Shown piece after piece: positions 8,421-16,677 of a stretch of 64,000 nt of DNA. Positions within the stretch are counted from its first letter, which is position 1, and every line of letters starts with the position of its first letter. Made by a program: the position numbers and the translations under genes. The notes below the pieces were generated by a model. That model saw nothing but the letters and a program-made list of their open reading frames with translations, was not told the DNA's origin and searched no databases. Origin of the DNA: Dongia_A sp964542425 (GTDB lineage: Bacteria; Pseudomonadota; Alphaproteobacteria; Dongiales; Dongiaceae); contig CAZIUB010000061.1 in the NCBI GenBank assembly GCA_964542425.1, positions 9,089-73,088 of the forward strand, given 5' to 3'.

Positions 8421-8570
8421 ATGACGTCGGAAGTCGCACGCTGGCGGGTACTAACGATTTGTAACATGCAGCCCGACTTTCGCGGAAGCGTCGAAGCGTT
8501 TCATGGATCACGCTCTTTCGAAAGTTGGCACTACGGCTTCAATCCGGCATCTCATTGGGGGCGACAAAGC

Positions 8571-8894
8571 ATGACCACGTTCGATGAACGCGAATCCAGC
8601 TTCGAAAACAAGTTCAAGCATGACAAGGAATTGCAGTTCAAGGCGAACTCGCGGCGCAACAAGCTCCTGGGGTTGTGGGCGGCTGGACAGCTCGGCATCC
8701 ACGGCGCCGAGGCCGAGGCCTACGCCAAGTCGGTGATTGCCTCCGATTTCGACCGCCCAGGCGATCAGGACGTGTTCGACAAGGTGATGGGCGATTTCAA
8801 GACGCGGAACGTCGAGATGTCGGAGAACAGGCTCCGCCGCCAAATGAACGAATTGTTGGTGACCGCCGCCGATCAAGTTCAATCCGAAAGCTGA
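8571..8894 (+). CDS. ATPase inhibitor subunit zeta (DUF1476)
   Basis: A 107-residue helical protein of the DUF1476 family, whose Paracoccus member is the zeta subunit that inhibits ATP hydrolysis by the F1 motor. The N-terminal inhibitory region is visible (TTFDERESSFENKFKHDKE, residues 2-20), followed by RRNKLLGLWAA and a helical C-terminal domain. ATG at 8571 is chosen since family members start MTTFDERE; an upstream open frame is repeat sequence. Its 3' end overlaps the converging GNAT gene by 16 bases. Placement near the purine genes is common in alphaproteobacteria. Confidence 0.94.
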   Translation: MTTFDERESSFENKFKHDKELQFKANSRRNKLLGLWAAGQLGIHGAEAEAYAKSVIASDFDRPGDQDVFDKVMGDFKTRNVEMSENRLRRQMNELLVTAADQVQSES

Positions 8895-9721
8895 CCCGTG
8901 GGCAGCGCCCAGGTCTTGTATTCCACCTCGAGCGTGAAGCCCAACTTCCGATACAGCGCGGCCGCCGAGTTGTTCTCCTTCACCGTCGAAAGCCAGATGG
9001 GCCCCGGCCCGAGCACCCGCCTAGCCTCGTCCATCGCCATCCGGCCAAGCCCCCGGCCCCGGCATTTGGGATCGCGGGCAATGGCGTGGATGTAGCGCCG
9101 CTCGATCCGGAGCCGTATCAACGCCCGCGCCTCGCCCGCCTCGTCGAACAACAGCCGGGTTCCCTTGGCAGTTTCGGCCAAGCCCCGCAACAGATCCTGG
9201 GTGGCTGGCATGTAGAATCCCTTTTGGGAATCGAAGCTCCGCTGCAATAGATCGAGGTATCTCTCGGCCAAATCATCGGTGTAACCGACCCAGCGCCAGC
9301 CGGTTGGAATGGCGACCTCCGGGCCCCATTCGCCGTCGGCATGGGTCATGTCCCAGTCGTGATACGCATGAATTGCGCCGGCTTGGCGCAACGAACCCTC
9401 GGCGCCGGCCCAATGTGGCGTCATCAGGATATCGACTTGCGGAACGCCGAGTGCCCGTGCCCGGGCGGCGATCTCCGCCAGCGCTATCCGCGCGGTCTCG
9501 GGTTCGAGCGTGGCGGCATTGGCTCCCACCCACTCGAAGGGCGTAGCACCTTCCCTGTCGCGCGCGCGGTCGAGGATGACGCCCAGCCACCCGCGCGCTC
9601 GCAAATCCACCAGTGCCTCCGGCACACTGGCCAGATGACGCAAGAAGCGTTCGGGATCGGCCCTTGGCACCGGATGCTCGCGGCAAAAATCCAGGAGCTC
9701 GGCGAGGAAGTCCCCGCTCAT
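8879..9721 (-). CDS. GNAT family N-acetyltransferase
   Basis: A 280-residue protein whose C-terminal half is a GNAT domain: the acetyl-CoA pyrophosphate loop is CRGRGLGRMAMDEA, followed by the typical N-SAAALYRKLGF motif. The N-terminal half (DFLAELLDFCREHPVP..) is less conserved and may be a second degenerate GNAT-like or substrate-recognition region. Its ATG overlaps the stop of the desaturase gene (ATGA), so the two are translationally coupled. The acceptor substrate is unknown. Confidence 0.82.
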   Translation of the reverse strand: MSGDFLAELLDFCREHPVPRADPERFLRHLASVPEALVDLRARGWLGVILDRARDREGATPFEWVGANAATLEPETARIALAEIAARARALGVPQVDILMTPHWAGAEGSLRQAGAIHAYHDWDMTHADGEWGPEVAIPTGWRWVGYTDDLAERYLDLLQRSFDSQKGFYMPATQDLLRGLAETAKGTRLLFDEAGEARALIRLRIERRYIHAIARDPKCRGRGLGRMAMDEARRVLGPGPIWLSTVKENNSAAALYRKLGFTLEVEYKTWALPTGQLSD

Positions 9722-10638
9722 CGCCCCAACGCTGTGAGAATTTCCCGATTGGCCTGCACATACCCTTCCGCGACGCAGCCCAGATGCGGCCCCAGAATCT
9801 CGTGCAAGTGCGGCAGGGCATGAAACGGCACCGCTGGATGGGCGTGGTGCTCGGCGTGATAGGGCATGTTCCAGGAAAGCAGCCGGATGCCCACGTTGCT
9901 CCTGGTGGTGCGCGAGTTCTTGAGCATGTCGGGAACGAGCGGACACAAGGTGTGTTCGGCCAGCAGAAAGAGCCGCAGCACCGGCTGGCCGAGGAGGACC
10001 GGCAACACCCAGAACCATAGCAGCGAGGCGTCAACCGAGGCGACCGAGGCTACGAGAAGCGCCGCGTAGATGACCAGGGCCACGCGCGCTTCCCACACCA
10101 CCTTGGCCGCCATCGGCGAATCGCGGAGGTATGGTTCGGGCGTCAATCCCCGGGCATGGTTGATCAGGCCCTTGCCCTGGTGCCACCAATAGAGGAGGCC
10201 CGAGACATTGAGCATCCATTCCCCGATATTGGCCGGCTTCGGCCTGGCCAGTTCCGGATCGTTGGCAGGGTCCTGGGTGTACCGGTGATGCGCGAAGTGG
10301 AAGGCGCGGAAATATTCCCGCGGCAGCAGCAGCAGAAGCCCGATCGCGAAGGCCAGGCCATCGTTGAGGCCGCGGGTACGGAAGGCCGTGCGGTGAATGC
10401 ACTCATGGTGCGCCGAAAACAGGAAGATCAGCACCACCCCCTCGGCGAACATCGCCGGCCACACCCAGATCGTCCCCCTGAGGGCGGCCACGAACAGCCC
10501 GGCCGCGACCAGGAGTGCGAGATGCCCCGCCAGATGCGCAAGAGCTGGCCCGTCCTTGCGAGCCAGCAGTGGGCGCAGCGCCTCGGCCGGGACGATCGGG
10601 CTATTCGCCGAAGACTCGTCGGAAGATGAGATCGACAT
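9718..10638 (-). CDS. Fatty acid desaturase family protein
   Basis: Integral membrane di-iron enzyme of 306 residues. The three histidine boxes are present: HHECIHR, HFAHHRYT and HAEHHAHP, separated by hydrophobic segments (about four membrane spans). Such proteins desaturate or hydroxylate acyl chains or act on carotenoid-type substrates; which one cannot be told. The start overlaps the last 38 bases of purB, and the stop overlaps the GNAT start, so purB, desaturase and GNAT are probably one transcript. Confidence 0.88.
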   Translation of the reverse strand: MSISSSDESSANSPIVPAEALRPLLARKDGPALAHLAGHLALLVAAGLFVAALRGTIWVWPAMFAEGVVLIFLFSAHHECIHRTAFRTRGLNDGLAFAIGLLLLLPREYFRAFHFAHHRYTQDPANDPELARPKPANIGEWMLNVSGLLYWWHQGKGLINHARGLTPEPYLRDSPMAAKVVWEARVALVIYAALLVASVASVDASLLWFWVLPVLLGQPVLRLFLLAEHTLCPLVPDMLKNSRTTRSNVGIRLLSWNMPYHAEHHAHPAVPFHALPHLHEILGPHLGCVAEGYVQANREILTALGR

Positions 10639-11896
10639 GCTTGGTATGATACTCCAAATCGAAGCAGGATTCGATCACTTCGGGCTTCAGGCGCGAAATC
10701 ACCTTGGCATCGGCCTTCAGCTCGGCCAGGAAGTCCCTGCCTTCCCGCCACGCCTTCATGGCGTTGCGTTGCACCAATCCATAGGCCTCATCGCGCGCCG
10801 TGCCCGCCTGGGTCAGCGCCAGCAGCACGCGCTGCGAATGCACCAGACCCCCGCAAGCGTTCAAGTTCCGCGCCATGGCCTCCGGATAGACGATCAGCGT
10901 GTCGATGATCCCTTCGATCCGCGCCAGCGCGAAATCGAGCGCGATGGTCGCGTCCGGCGCGATCACCCGCTCGACCGCCGAATGCGAAATGTCCCGCTCG
11001 TGCCATAGTGCCACGTTTTCCAAGGCCGGGGTGACGGCGCTCCGCACCAGGCGCGCTAAGCCGGTCAGATTCTCGCTCAACACCGGGTTGCGCTTGTGCG
11101 GCATGGCCGAGGAGCCCTTCTGCCCAGGGGCGAAATACTCCTCGGCCTCGCGCAACTCGGATCGCTGCAGGTGGCGGATTTCGATCGCCAGATTCTCGAT
11201 CGAGCCGGCAATCACGCCGAGGATCGCGAAAAACATGGCGTGCCGGTCGCGCGGAATGATCTGGGTCGAGATCGCTTCGACGGCAAGGCCAAGCTTCGCC
11301 GCGACATGGGCCTCGACGCTGGGATCGATGTTGGCGAAGGTGCCAACGGCACCCGAGATGGCGCAAATCGCCACCTCCTTGCGCGCTTGTCCCAGGCGCT
11401 CGCGCGCGCGGGCAAAGGCGGCGTAATGCCCGGCCAATTTCAGGCCGAAGGTCGTGGGCTCGGCATGGATGCCGTGGCTGCGGCCGATGGTAAGGGTTAG
11501 TCTGTGCTCGATCGCGCGGCGCTTGAGCGCCACCAGCACCAGATCGAGATCGGAAGCCAAGAGATCGGCGGCCTGCGTCAATTGCACGGCCAGGCACGTG
11601 TCGAGTACGTCCGACGAGGTCATGCCCTGGTGCACGAAACGCGCCTCGGGCCCGACATGCTCGGCCAGATTGGTCAGGAACGCGATCAATTCGTGCTTGG
11701 TCTCTCGCTCGATCGCGTCGATACGCTCGATTTCCCATCGCCCCCTTGCCCACAGCGTCTCGGCGGCGGATTTCGGGATCGCGCCGATTGCGGCTTGCGC
11801 ATCGCAGGCATGGGCCTCGATCTCGAACCAGATGCGGAACCGGTTCTCCGGCTCCCAGATGCGGGCCATCTCGGGCCTGGAATAGCGGGGAATCAT
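10601..11896 (-). CDS. purB: Adenylosuccinate lyase
   Basis: Homotetrameric lyase of the fumarase/aspartase superfamily, 431 residues, acting at two steps of purine synthesis (SAICAR to AICAR, adenylosuccinate to AMP). The superfamily signature SSAMPHKRNP is at about residues 262-271; the N-terminal MIPRYSRPEM and VHQGMTSSDVLDT and GRSHGIHAEPTTFG are diagnostic. It completes the local purine gene set. The HTH gene ends six bases before its start. Confidence 0.97.
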   Translation of the reverse strand: MIPRYSRPEMARIWEPENRFRIWFEIEAHACDAQAAIGAIPKSAAETLWARGRWEIERIDAIERETKHELIAFLTNLAEHVGPEARFVHQGMTSSDVLDTCLAVQLTQAADLLASDLDLVLVALKRRAIEHRLTLTIGRSHGIHAEPTTFGLKLAGHYAAFARARERLGQARKEVAICAISGAVGTFANIDPSVEAHVAAKLGLAVEAISTQIIPRDRHAMFFAILGVIAGSIENLAIEIRHLQRSELREAEEYFAPGQKGSSAMPHKRNPVLSENLTGLARLVRSAVTPALENVALWHERDISHSAVERVIAPDATIALDFALARIEGIIDTLIVYPEAMARNLNACGGLVHSQRVLLALTQAGTARDEAYGLVQRNAMKAWREGRDFLAELKADAKVISRLKPEVIESCFDLEYHTKHVDLIFRRVFGE

Positions 11897-11902
11897 GGAA
11901 TT

Positions 11903-12217
11903 CTACGCCGCCCGGATGGTGACATGCCCCGAAGCCGCGCGCCGGCGCGCGGTGGAGACCGTGACCTTCACGTCGCAGCCGAGCCTGGTCAGAAGCCGCA
12001 TAAGGCGTTCGACGGAAAACCGCGTCGGCCGAACATTCAGCAGGCGCGACACATCGGCTTGCGCTACGCCGAGCACGGCGGAGGCCTGGAGTTGTGTCAG
12101 TTTCCTTCGCTTCAATCTCTTGGCGACCTCGATGGTCAGGTTGACCTTCAAGACCAGCTCGTCGGCGTCCGGTTCCCCCAAATCATGGAACACGCTGCCG
12201 GCCTCCGGTTTCTTCAC
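11903..12217 (-). CDS. XRE/HTH antitoxin-like regulator (COG5606 type), apparently orphan
   Basis: A 104-residue protein with a helix-turn-helix (LTQLQASAVLGVAQADVSRLLN) and the C-terminal FSVERLMRLLTRLGCDVKVTV typical of the antitoxin partner of HigB/Gp49-like toxins. A GTG start at 12217 is preferred because GGGAGG lies four bases upstream and homologues start at KKPEAGSVF; the frame is open further but lacks such a site. No toxin gene is adjacent. It ends six bases before purB, so it may be transcribed with it. A TATTATG/CATAATA inverted repeat just upstream is a candidate self-operator. Confidence 0.82.
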   Translation of the reverse strand: MKKPEAGSVFHDLGEPDADELVLKVNLTIEVAKRLKRRKLTQLQASAVLGVAQADVSRLLNVRPTRFSVERLMRLLTRLGCDVKVTVSTARRRAASGHVTIRAA

Positions 12218-12244
12218 ATTGCCTCCCAAATTCGTGCATGGCAG

Positions 12245-12268
12245 TATTATGTCAGTTATGCCATAATA
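12245..12268. promoter_or_regulatory. Candidate operator upstream of the HTH gene
   Basis: Inverted repeat TATTATG, ten bases, CATAATA, 28 bases upstream of the GTG start of the antitoxin-like gene, in an otherwise GC-rich region. Antitoxins of this class commonly repress their own promoter through such palindromes. Binding is inferred. Confidence 0.45.
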
Positions 12269-12389
12269 GCAACCGCCGGACATTTTTCTGTCGCCTGACC
12301 CGGCCCCACGCCCCCGGCAAGCTGGCAACCCTCGATCGAACACCGAGCTGTTCCCGTTTCAACTTTCCCTACCAAGGCAGGAGGCAATC

Positions 12390-12701
12390 GTGGCTCTGGA
12401 ACTTCGCCCGAACTGCGAGTACTGCGACAAGGACCTACCACCCGAAAGCAACCAGGCGCGGATCTGTTCCTTCGAATGCACGTTTTGCGCGGAATGCGTC
12501 GAGAGCAAGCTGCACAATGTTTGCCCAAATTGCGGTGGCGGATTTGCCCTTCGACCCATCCGACCCGCGACCGAGTGGCGCCCCGGCCTATCGGTGGCAA
12601 AGCGCCCGCCATCAAGCAAACGCGTTCACCTTTCTTACAGCCTTGACGAGATAGCCGCGCATTCGGCGCGTATCAAGGATATCCCACCCGATCGGCGGTG
12701 A
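12390..12701 (+). CDS. DUF1272 domain-containing zinc-ribbon-like protein
   Basis: A 103-residue protein with eight cysteines in four CxxC-like pairs (Cys9/12, 26/30, 33/36, 45/48) in the pattern of DUF1272: LRPNCEYCDKDLPP, ARICSFECTFC and CPNCGG. The clusters should bind two zinc ions. The C-terminal tail after residue 55 is basic and low in complexity. No function is established for the family. It stands alone, divergent from the HTH gene. Confidence 0.88.
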   Translation: MALELRPNCEYCDKDLPPESNQARICSFECTFCAECVESKLHNVCPNCGGGFALRPIRPATEWRPGLSVAKRPPSSKRVHLSYSLDEIAAHSARIKDIPPDRR

Positions 12702-12792
12702 TTTGGCGCCGGCGCCACTCGAGCTTGACACGATCATGGCGTCGAAGACCCGCGTGGTTCTTCTCCACTCGCGTTGCGCAGCGCGATCAGCA

Positions 12793-13557
12793 CTATCTTG
12801 CCCCACCGCCATCGACCACAATGGTCTGGCCGGTGATGTAGCCGGCACCCGCAAGCAGATAGAAGATCACCTCGGCATAGTCTTCCGGCTTGCCGGCGCG
12901 GCGCAGTGGCAGCTTCGCCACGGTCTGGGCGAGCGCCGCGGGATCGAAGCGGCAATCCCAGTCGGAGCCCTCCACGATGTGAGGCGCGATCGCGTTCACC
13001 CGCACCTCCGGTCCCAAGGCATGGGCCCATTCCGCGGTCAGCAGAATGAGCGCCGCCTTGGTCGCCCCATAGACGCTGGACGAGCCGCCACGACCCAGGC
13101 CCGCGGTGGAAGCGACATTGACGACCGCGCCCTTCGCCGCCTTCAGATGCGGCGCGGCGGCCCGGAGGCAGCGATAGGGGCCGATCTGGTTGACGCTAAC
13201 GAGCTTCGCCCAAAAGGCCTCATCCATGCGCTCGAAATCATCGACCGGAATGGGATCGAGCGTGCCCGGTGTCGCGGCATTGTTGACCAGGTAATCCAGC
13301 CGTCCGAAGTGCCCAATTGCGGCCGCGATCATCGAATCCACGTCGCCGGGTTTCGATACGTCGCCGGGAACCGCCATTACGCCATGGCCCTCCGCCCGCA
13401 AGCGCTCCACTTCGGTGGCGAGGCGCGGATTGCCCTCAAGATCATTGATCGCGACGCGCGCGTTGTTGGCCACCAATCGCTCGACCGTGGCCAGGCCAAT
13501 GCCCGACGCGCCGCCTGTGACCAGGGCCACCTTGCCCGAAAGATCTGCGCTGATCAT
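12793..13557 (-). CDS. Short-chain dehydrogenase/reductase (SDR) family oxidoreductase
   Basis: Classical SDR of 254 residues. The cofactor motif TGGASGIG is at residues 14-21, NNAA at 92-95, and the catalytic Ser150, Tyr163 and Lys167 (SSVYGATK) are intact. An acidic residue after beta-strand 2 (INDLEGN) suggests NAD(H) preference. The C-terminal VDGGGAR is typical. The start at 13557 fits the family; the open frame upstream lacks SDR features. The substrate is unknown. Confidence 0.9.
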   Translation of the reverse strand: MISADLSGKVALVTGGASGIGLATVERLVANNARVAINDLEGNPRLATEVERLRAEGHGVMAVPGDVSKPGDVDSMIAAAIGHFGRLDYLVNNAATPGTLDPIPVDDFERMDEAFWAKLVSVNQIGPYRCLRAAAPHLKAAKGAVVNVASTAGLGRGGSSSVYGATKAALILLTAEWAHALGPEVRVNAIAPHIVEGSDWDCRFDPAALAQTVAKLPLRRAGKPEDYAEVIFYLLAGAGYITGQTIVVDGGGAR

Positions 13558-13786
13558 GACTGCCCTCTGATGATGCGCAAACGTCTTAACACCGCTGGAA
13601 CATGGTCCAGAACATGGACCAGCATGAGCGATGGCGCAGGATAGGCCGGTGTCGTGGCCTCGGAAAAGCTCATTTCGGGCAATTCCGTGTTGATAGGCGC
13701 GCCTTCCTTGCCGCCATTGCCGCCCGTGGCACCACACGATAGGCTCCGTGCCGGTCGATCACGCAAAAGGATGCTGGGGTGAAATC

Positions 13787-14161
13787 ATGGCGGAAAACAC
13801 GGCAAGCACGGGCGACGTGATCCATCGTCGGGCGGTGGGGCGCCAATTCGTGCCCTGGGCCGTGTCGCCGGGCGTGGCCACCATCGCGAGCCTGGTGGGG
13901 CCCGACATCAGCCGCTCCATGGGCGCCGGTATCGCCACCTTCGATGGTTGCTCGGTCGAATGGACGGTGCTTTACGACGAAGTGATCGTGGTGCTGGAGG
14001 GCCTCTTCCGGCTGCGCCTCGGAACTCGAATCATCGAAGGCGGACCGGGCGACGTCATCTGGATTCCGGAGAACACGGCGCTGCGCTACGAGGGCGAAAA
14101 AGCGAAAGTGTTCTACGCCCTCTCTCCGGTCGATTGGCGCCAGCGCCACGGAATCGCCTGA
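13787..14161 (+). CDS. Cupin-domain protein (EutQ-like)
   Basis: A 124-residue single-domain cupin. The two cupin motifs are recognisable though poor in metal-binding His: TVLYDEVIVVLEGLFRLRLG and PGDVIWIPENTALRYEGEKAKVFYAL. The second part resembles the EutQ cupin. ATG at 13787 follows a GGGGTGA ribosome site. It lies 32 bases before the flavoenzyme gene on the same strand, so a functional link is likely. Whether it is an enzyme or a binding protein is not known. Confidence 0.8.
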   Translation: MAENTASTGDVIHRRAVGRQFVPWAVSPGVATIASLVGPDISRSMGAGIATFDGCSVEWTVLYDEVIVVLEGLFRLRLGTRIIEGGPGDVIWIPENTALRYEGEKAKVFYALSPVDWRQRHGIA

Positions 14162-14193
14162 ACGCGCGCGCCCACTCGAACCCGGCAACGACC

Positions 14194-16149
14194 ATGCCCA
14201 ACAATCTCCCCCACCTGTTCTCGCCCATTCGCATCCGCCGATGCGAGATCAAGAACCGGATCGTCTCGACCGGCCACGACACCACGCTCCCCACGACCGG
14301 TCTGCCGAACGAGGCGCTGATCGCCTATCAGCGCGCGCGCGCCGAAGGGGGCGCCGGCCTCATCATCCTGCAGGTGGCGGGCGTGCACGAAACCGCGCGC
14401 TACACAGCCCGTCTCCTGATGGCCAATACCGATGAATGCATTCCCGGCTATCGGCGGATCGCGCAAGATTGCCATGCGCGAGGCGCGCGCGTGTTCGGCC
14501 AATTGTTCCATCCGGGACGCGAGATCATGGAAAGCCAGGATGGCAGCCTGCCCGTGGCCTATGCGCCCTCGGCGGTTCCGAATGAGCGCTTCCATGTCAT
14601 GCCCCGGCCCTTGTCTCGGGGCCTGATCGGCGAGATCGTCGCCGGTTATGGCGCGGCCGCCAAGCGCCTGCGCGCGGCCGGCTTGGACGGGGTCGAAATC
14701 GTCGCCTCGCAGGGATATCTGCCGGCGCAATTCCTCAACCCGCGTCTCAATCTGCGGGACGACGAATATGGCGGCTCTGCCGAAAATCGCTTGCGGTTCC
14801 TCCGCGAGGCGATCGCCAGCGCGCGCCGATCTGTCGACGCCGATTGCGTCATCGGCATGCGCATCAGCGGCGACGAGAAGGACCCAGACGGCCTGACCGA
14901 GGCCTTGAGCCTGGACGCGATCGTGGCGCTCGCACCCGAGATCGATTATGTGAGCGTGGTCGCCGGATCCTCGGCCGGCTTCGGCAGCGCCATTCACATC
15001 GCCCCGCCGATGGCCTTCCAAACGGGTTACGTGGCGCCCTTCGCCGCCCTGGTGAAACAGCAGGTCGCGATTCCGGTCCTCGTTACCGGTCGCGTCAACC
15101 AGCCGCAGGAGGCCGAGCGCATCTTGAAGTCCGGCCAGGCCGATCTCGTCGGCATGACCCGCGCCATGATCTGCGACCCGGACATGCCCAAGAAGGCCCA
15201 AGCGGGCCGGCTCGACGACATCCGCGCCTGCATCGCCTGCAACCAGGCCTGCATCGGGCATTTCCATCTCGGCTATCCCATCTCCTGCATCCAGCATCCC
15301 GAGACCGGCCGCGAATTGACCTATGGAACCTTGAAGCCGATCGCGCGCCCCAAGAAGATCCTGGTCGCGGGCGGCGGCCCGGCCGGCATGAAGGCGGCGG
15401 CCATCGCCGCCGAGCGCGGCCACTTTGTGACCCTCCACGAGGCGGCCGAACGATTGGGCGGACAGGCGCTCCTCGCCCAGCAATTGCCGGGCCGCGCCGA
15501 ATTCGGCGGCATCGTTACCAACCTTTCGCGCGAGATGGAAATGGCTGGCGTTTCGGTGCGCCTGCGCTCGAAAGTCACCCGCGCGATGGTCGAATCCGAG
15601 GCGCCCGATGCCATCATCGTCGCCACGGGCGCCACGCCCCGCGCCGCCGAGATCGAGGGCGTCGAGACCGGCCACGTCGTCAATGCCTGGCAGGTCATCA
15701 AGAACGAGGTCAATGTCGGCTCCTCGGTGGTGATCGCCGATTGGCGCTGCGACTGGATCGGCATGGGCCTGGCCGAAATGCTGGCCCGCCAGGGCTGCCG
15801 GGTGCGGCTTTGCGTCGATGGCTACATGCCGGGCCAGCGCATCCATCAATATGTGCGCGACCATTGGGCGGGAGTGCTGCACAAATTGGGGGTCGAGGTG
15901 CAGCCCTATGCGCGGCTCTTTGGGATCGATGGCGGCAGCGTCTATTTCCAGCACGCGAGCGGCGGCGAGCCCATCGTGTTCGAGGGCGTGGACACGCTGG
16001 TCGCCTCCCTCGGGCACCACCGCGACGGCGCGCTCGAGCGCGAGCTCGAGGGCTGGCAGGGCGAATTGCATCTGATCGGGGATTGCCTGACGCCGCGCAC
16101 CGCCGAGGAAGCGGTCCTCGAAGGCCTCAAGGTGGCGGCGGAGATTTAG
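14194..16149 (+). CDS. NADH:flavin oxidoreductase of the 2,4-dienoyl-CoA reductase / trimethylamine dehydrogenase class
   Basis: A 651-residue three-domain flavoenzyme. Residues 1-335 form an Old Yellow Enzyme TIM barrel (FMN); the [4Fe-4S] ligands are Cys346, Cys349, Cys353 and Cys365; from about residue 388 a GGGPAGM dinucleotide-binding domain follows. Members reduce dienoyl-CoA thioesters or demethylate trimethylamine, dimethylglycine or N-methylproline-type amines. The catalytic Tyr/His set was not assigned, so the substrate is open. It is downstream of the cupin gene on the same strand. Confidence 0.92.
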   Translation: MPNNLPHLFSPIRIRRCEIKNRIVSTGHDTTLPTTGLPNEALIAYQRARAEGGAGLIILQVAGVHETARYTARLLMANTDECIPGYRRIAQDCHARGARVFGQLFHPGREIMESQDGSLPVAYAPSAVPNERFHVMPRPLSRGLIGEIVAGYGAAAKRLRAAGLDGVEIVASQGYLPAQFLNPRLNLRDDEYGGSAENRLRFLREAIASARRSVDADCVIGMRISGDEKDPDGLTEALSLDAIVALAPEIDYVSVVAGSSAGFGSAIHIAPPMAFQTGYVAPFAALVKQQVAIPVLVTGRVNQPQEAERILKSGQADLVGMTRAMICDPDMPKKAQAGRLDDIRACIACNQACIGHFHLGYPISCIQHPETGRELTYGTLKPIARPKKILVAGGGPAGMKAAAIAAERGHFVTLHEAAERLGGQALLAQQLPGRAEFGGIVTNLSREMEMAGVSVRLRSKVTRAMVESEAPDAIIVATGATPRAAEIEGVETGHVVNAWQVIKNEVNVGSSVVIADWRCDWIGMGLAEMLARQGCRVRLCVDGYMPGQRIHQYVRDHWAGVLHKLGVEVQPYARLFGIDGGSVYFQHASGGEPIVFEGVDTLVASLGHHRDGALERELEGWQGELHLIGDCLTPRTAEEAVLEGLKVAAEI

Positions 16150-16237
16150 TTCGCGCCCAAGACCACTTTGAATTCTCCCGCCAAAACAATCGCTTGCCAA
16201 TTTAACCCGGCCACCAGAATATTTCTTTTCGCGACGC

Positions 16238-16264
16238 TGTCGAATTCCCCTTGGCCCGAACGTC
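16238..16264 (+). promoter_or_regulatory. ECF42-type promoter
   Basis: TGTCGA (16238-16243), 17 bases, CGTC (16261-16264), 53 bases before the YciI/DGPF gene. This matches the -35/-10 pair reported for the ECF42 sigma group, whose gene lies in the same transcript. It implies autoregulation of the pair. The match is by eye. Confidence 0.65.
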
Positions 16265-16316
16265 ATTGATGCGGCGGAACATCGGTTCCGGCCCGAACCC
16301 AGAGATGGAGACCAAT

Positions 16317-16664
16317 ATGAAGTACATGCTTCTGATCTACGGCAACGAGGCCGGCATGCAAAAGGCCAGTAAGTCGGATATGGAGCAGATGTTTGCGGCC
16401 TATGGCGCCTATACTGAGGCCATGAAGAAAGCGGGCGCCTTCCTCGCCGGGGATCCGCTTCAGCCCTCGTCCACGGCAACGACTGTCCGGGCCACCGGCG
16501 GGAAAACCCAGGTGCTGAACGGTCCTTATGCCGAGACCAAAGAGCAATTGGGCGGTTATTACATCATCGAGGCGCCCGATCTCGATGCGGCCTCGACCTG
16601 GGCCAAGCGTTGCCCCGGGGTGAATTACGGCGCCATCGAAATTCGCCCGATCATGGCGATGTAG
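16317..16664 (+). CDS. YciI/DGPF domain protein, ECF42 partner
   Basis: A 115-residue protein of the YCII superfamily with the DGPF-type signature degenerated to NGPYAETKEQLGGYYIIE. This family is the standard genomic companion of ECF42 sigma factors. It starts MKYMLLIYGNE after a purine-rich ribosome site and ends 13 bases before the sigma factor gene. Its biochemical role is unknown; the link to the sigma factor is from conserved neighbourhood. Confidence 0.9.
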   Translation: MKYMLLIYGNEAGMQKASKSDMEQMFAAYGAYTEAMKKAGAFLAGDPLQPSSTATTVRATGGKTQVLNGPYAETKEQLGGYYIIEAPDLDAASTWAKRCPGVNYGAIEIRPIMAM

Positions 16665-16677
16665 CCTCGCCTCTTTG

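Larger units (their letters stand above)
8217..8534. repeat. Composite dispersed repeat, copy 4, interrupted (family A)
   Basis: The left part (GGTACCCGCCGTC...GATGATTCAA) and right part (GACGTCGGAAGTCGCACGCTGGCGGGTACTAACG, then the CCGACTTTCG...CGAAAGTTGGCAC hairpin) are separated by two other inverted-repeat elements at 8251-8420. Removing that insert restores the layout of copies 2 and 3. The gap 8164-8570 therefore contains only repeats and the short leader of the DUF1476 gene. Confidence 0.78.

Noticed and set aside
14113..16479. Nearly 790-codon open frame antisense to the flavoenzyme
   Set aside because: Same cause: codon bias of the sense gene keeps one antisense frame open. No domain is recognisable.
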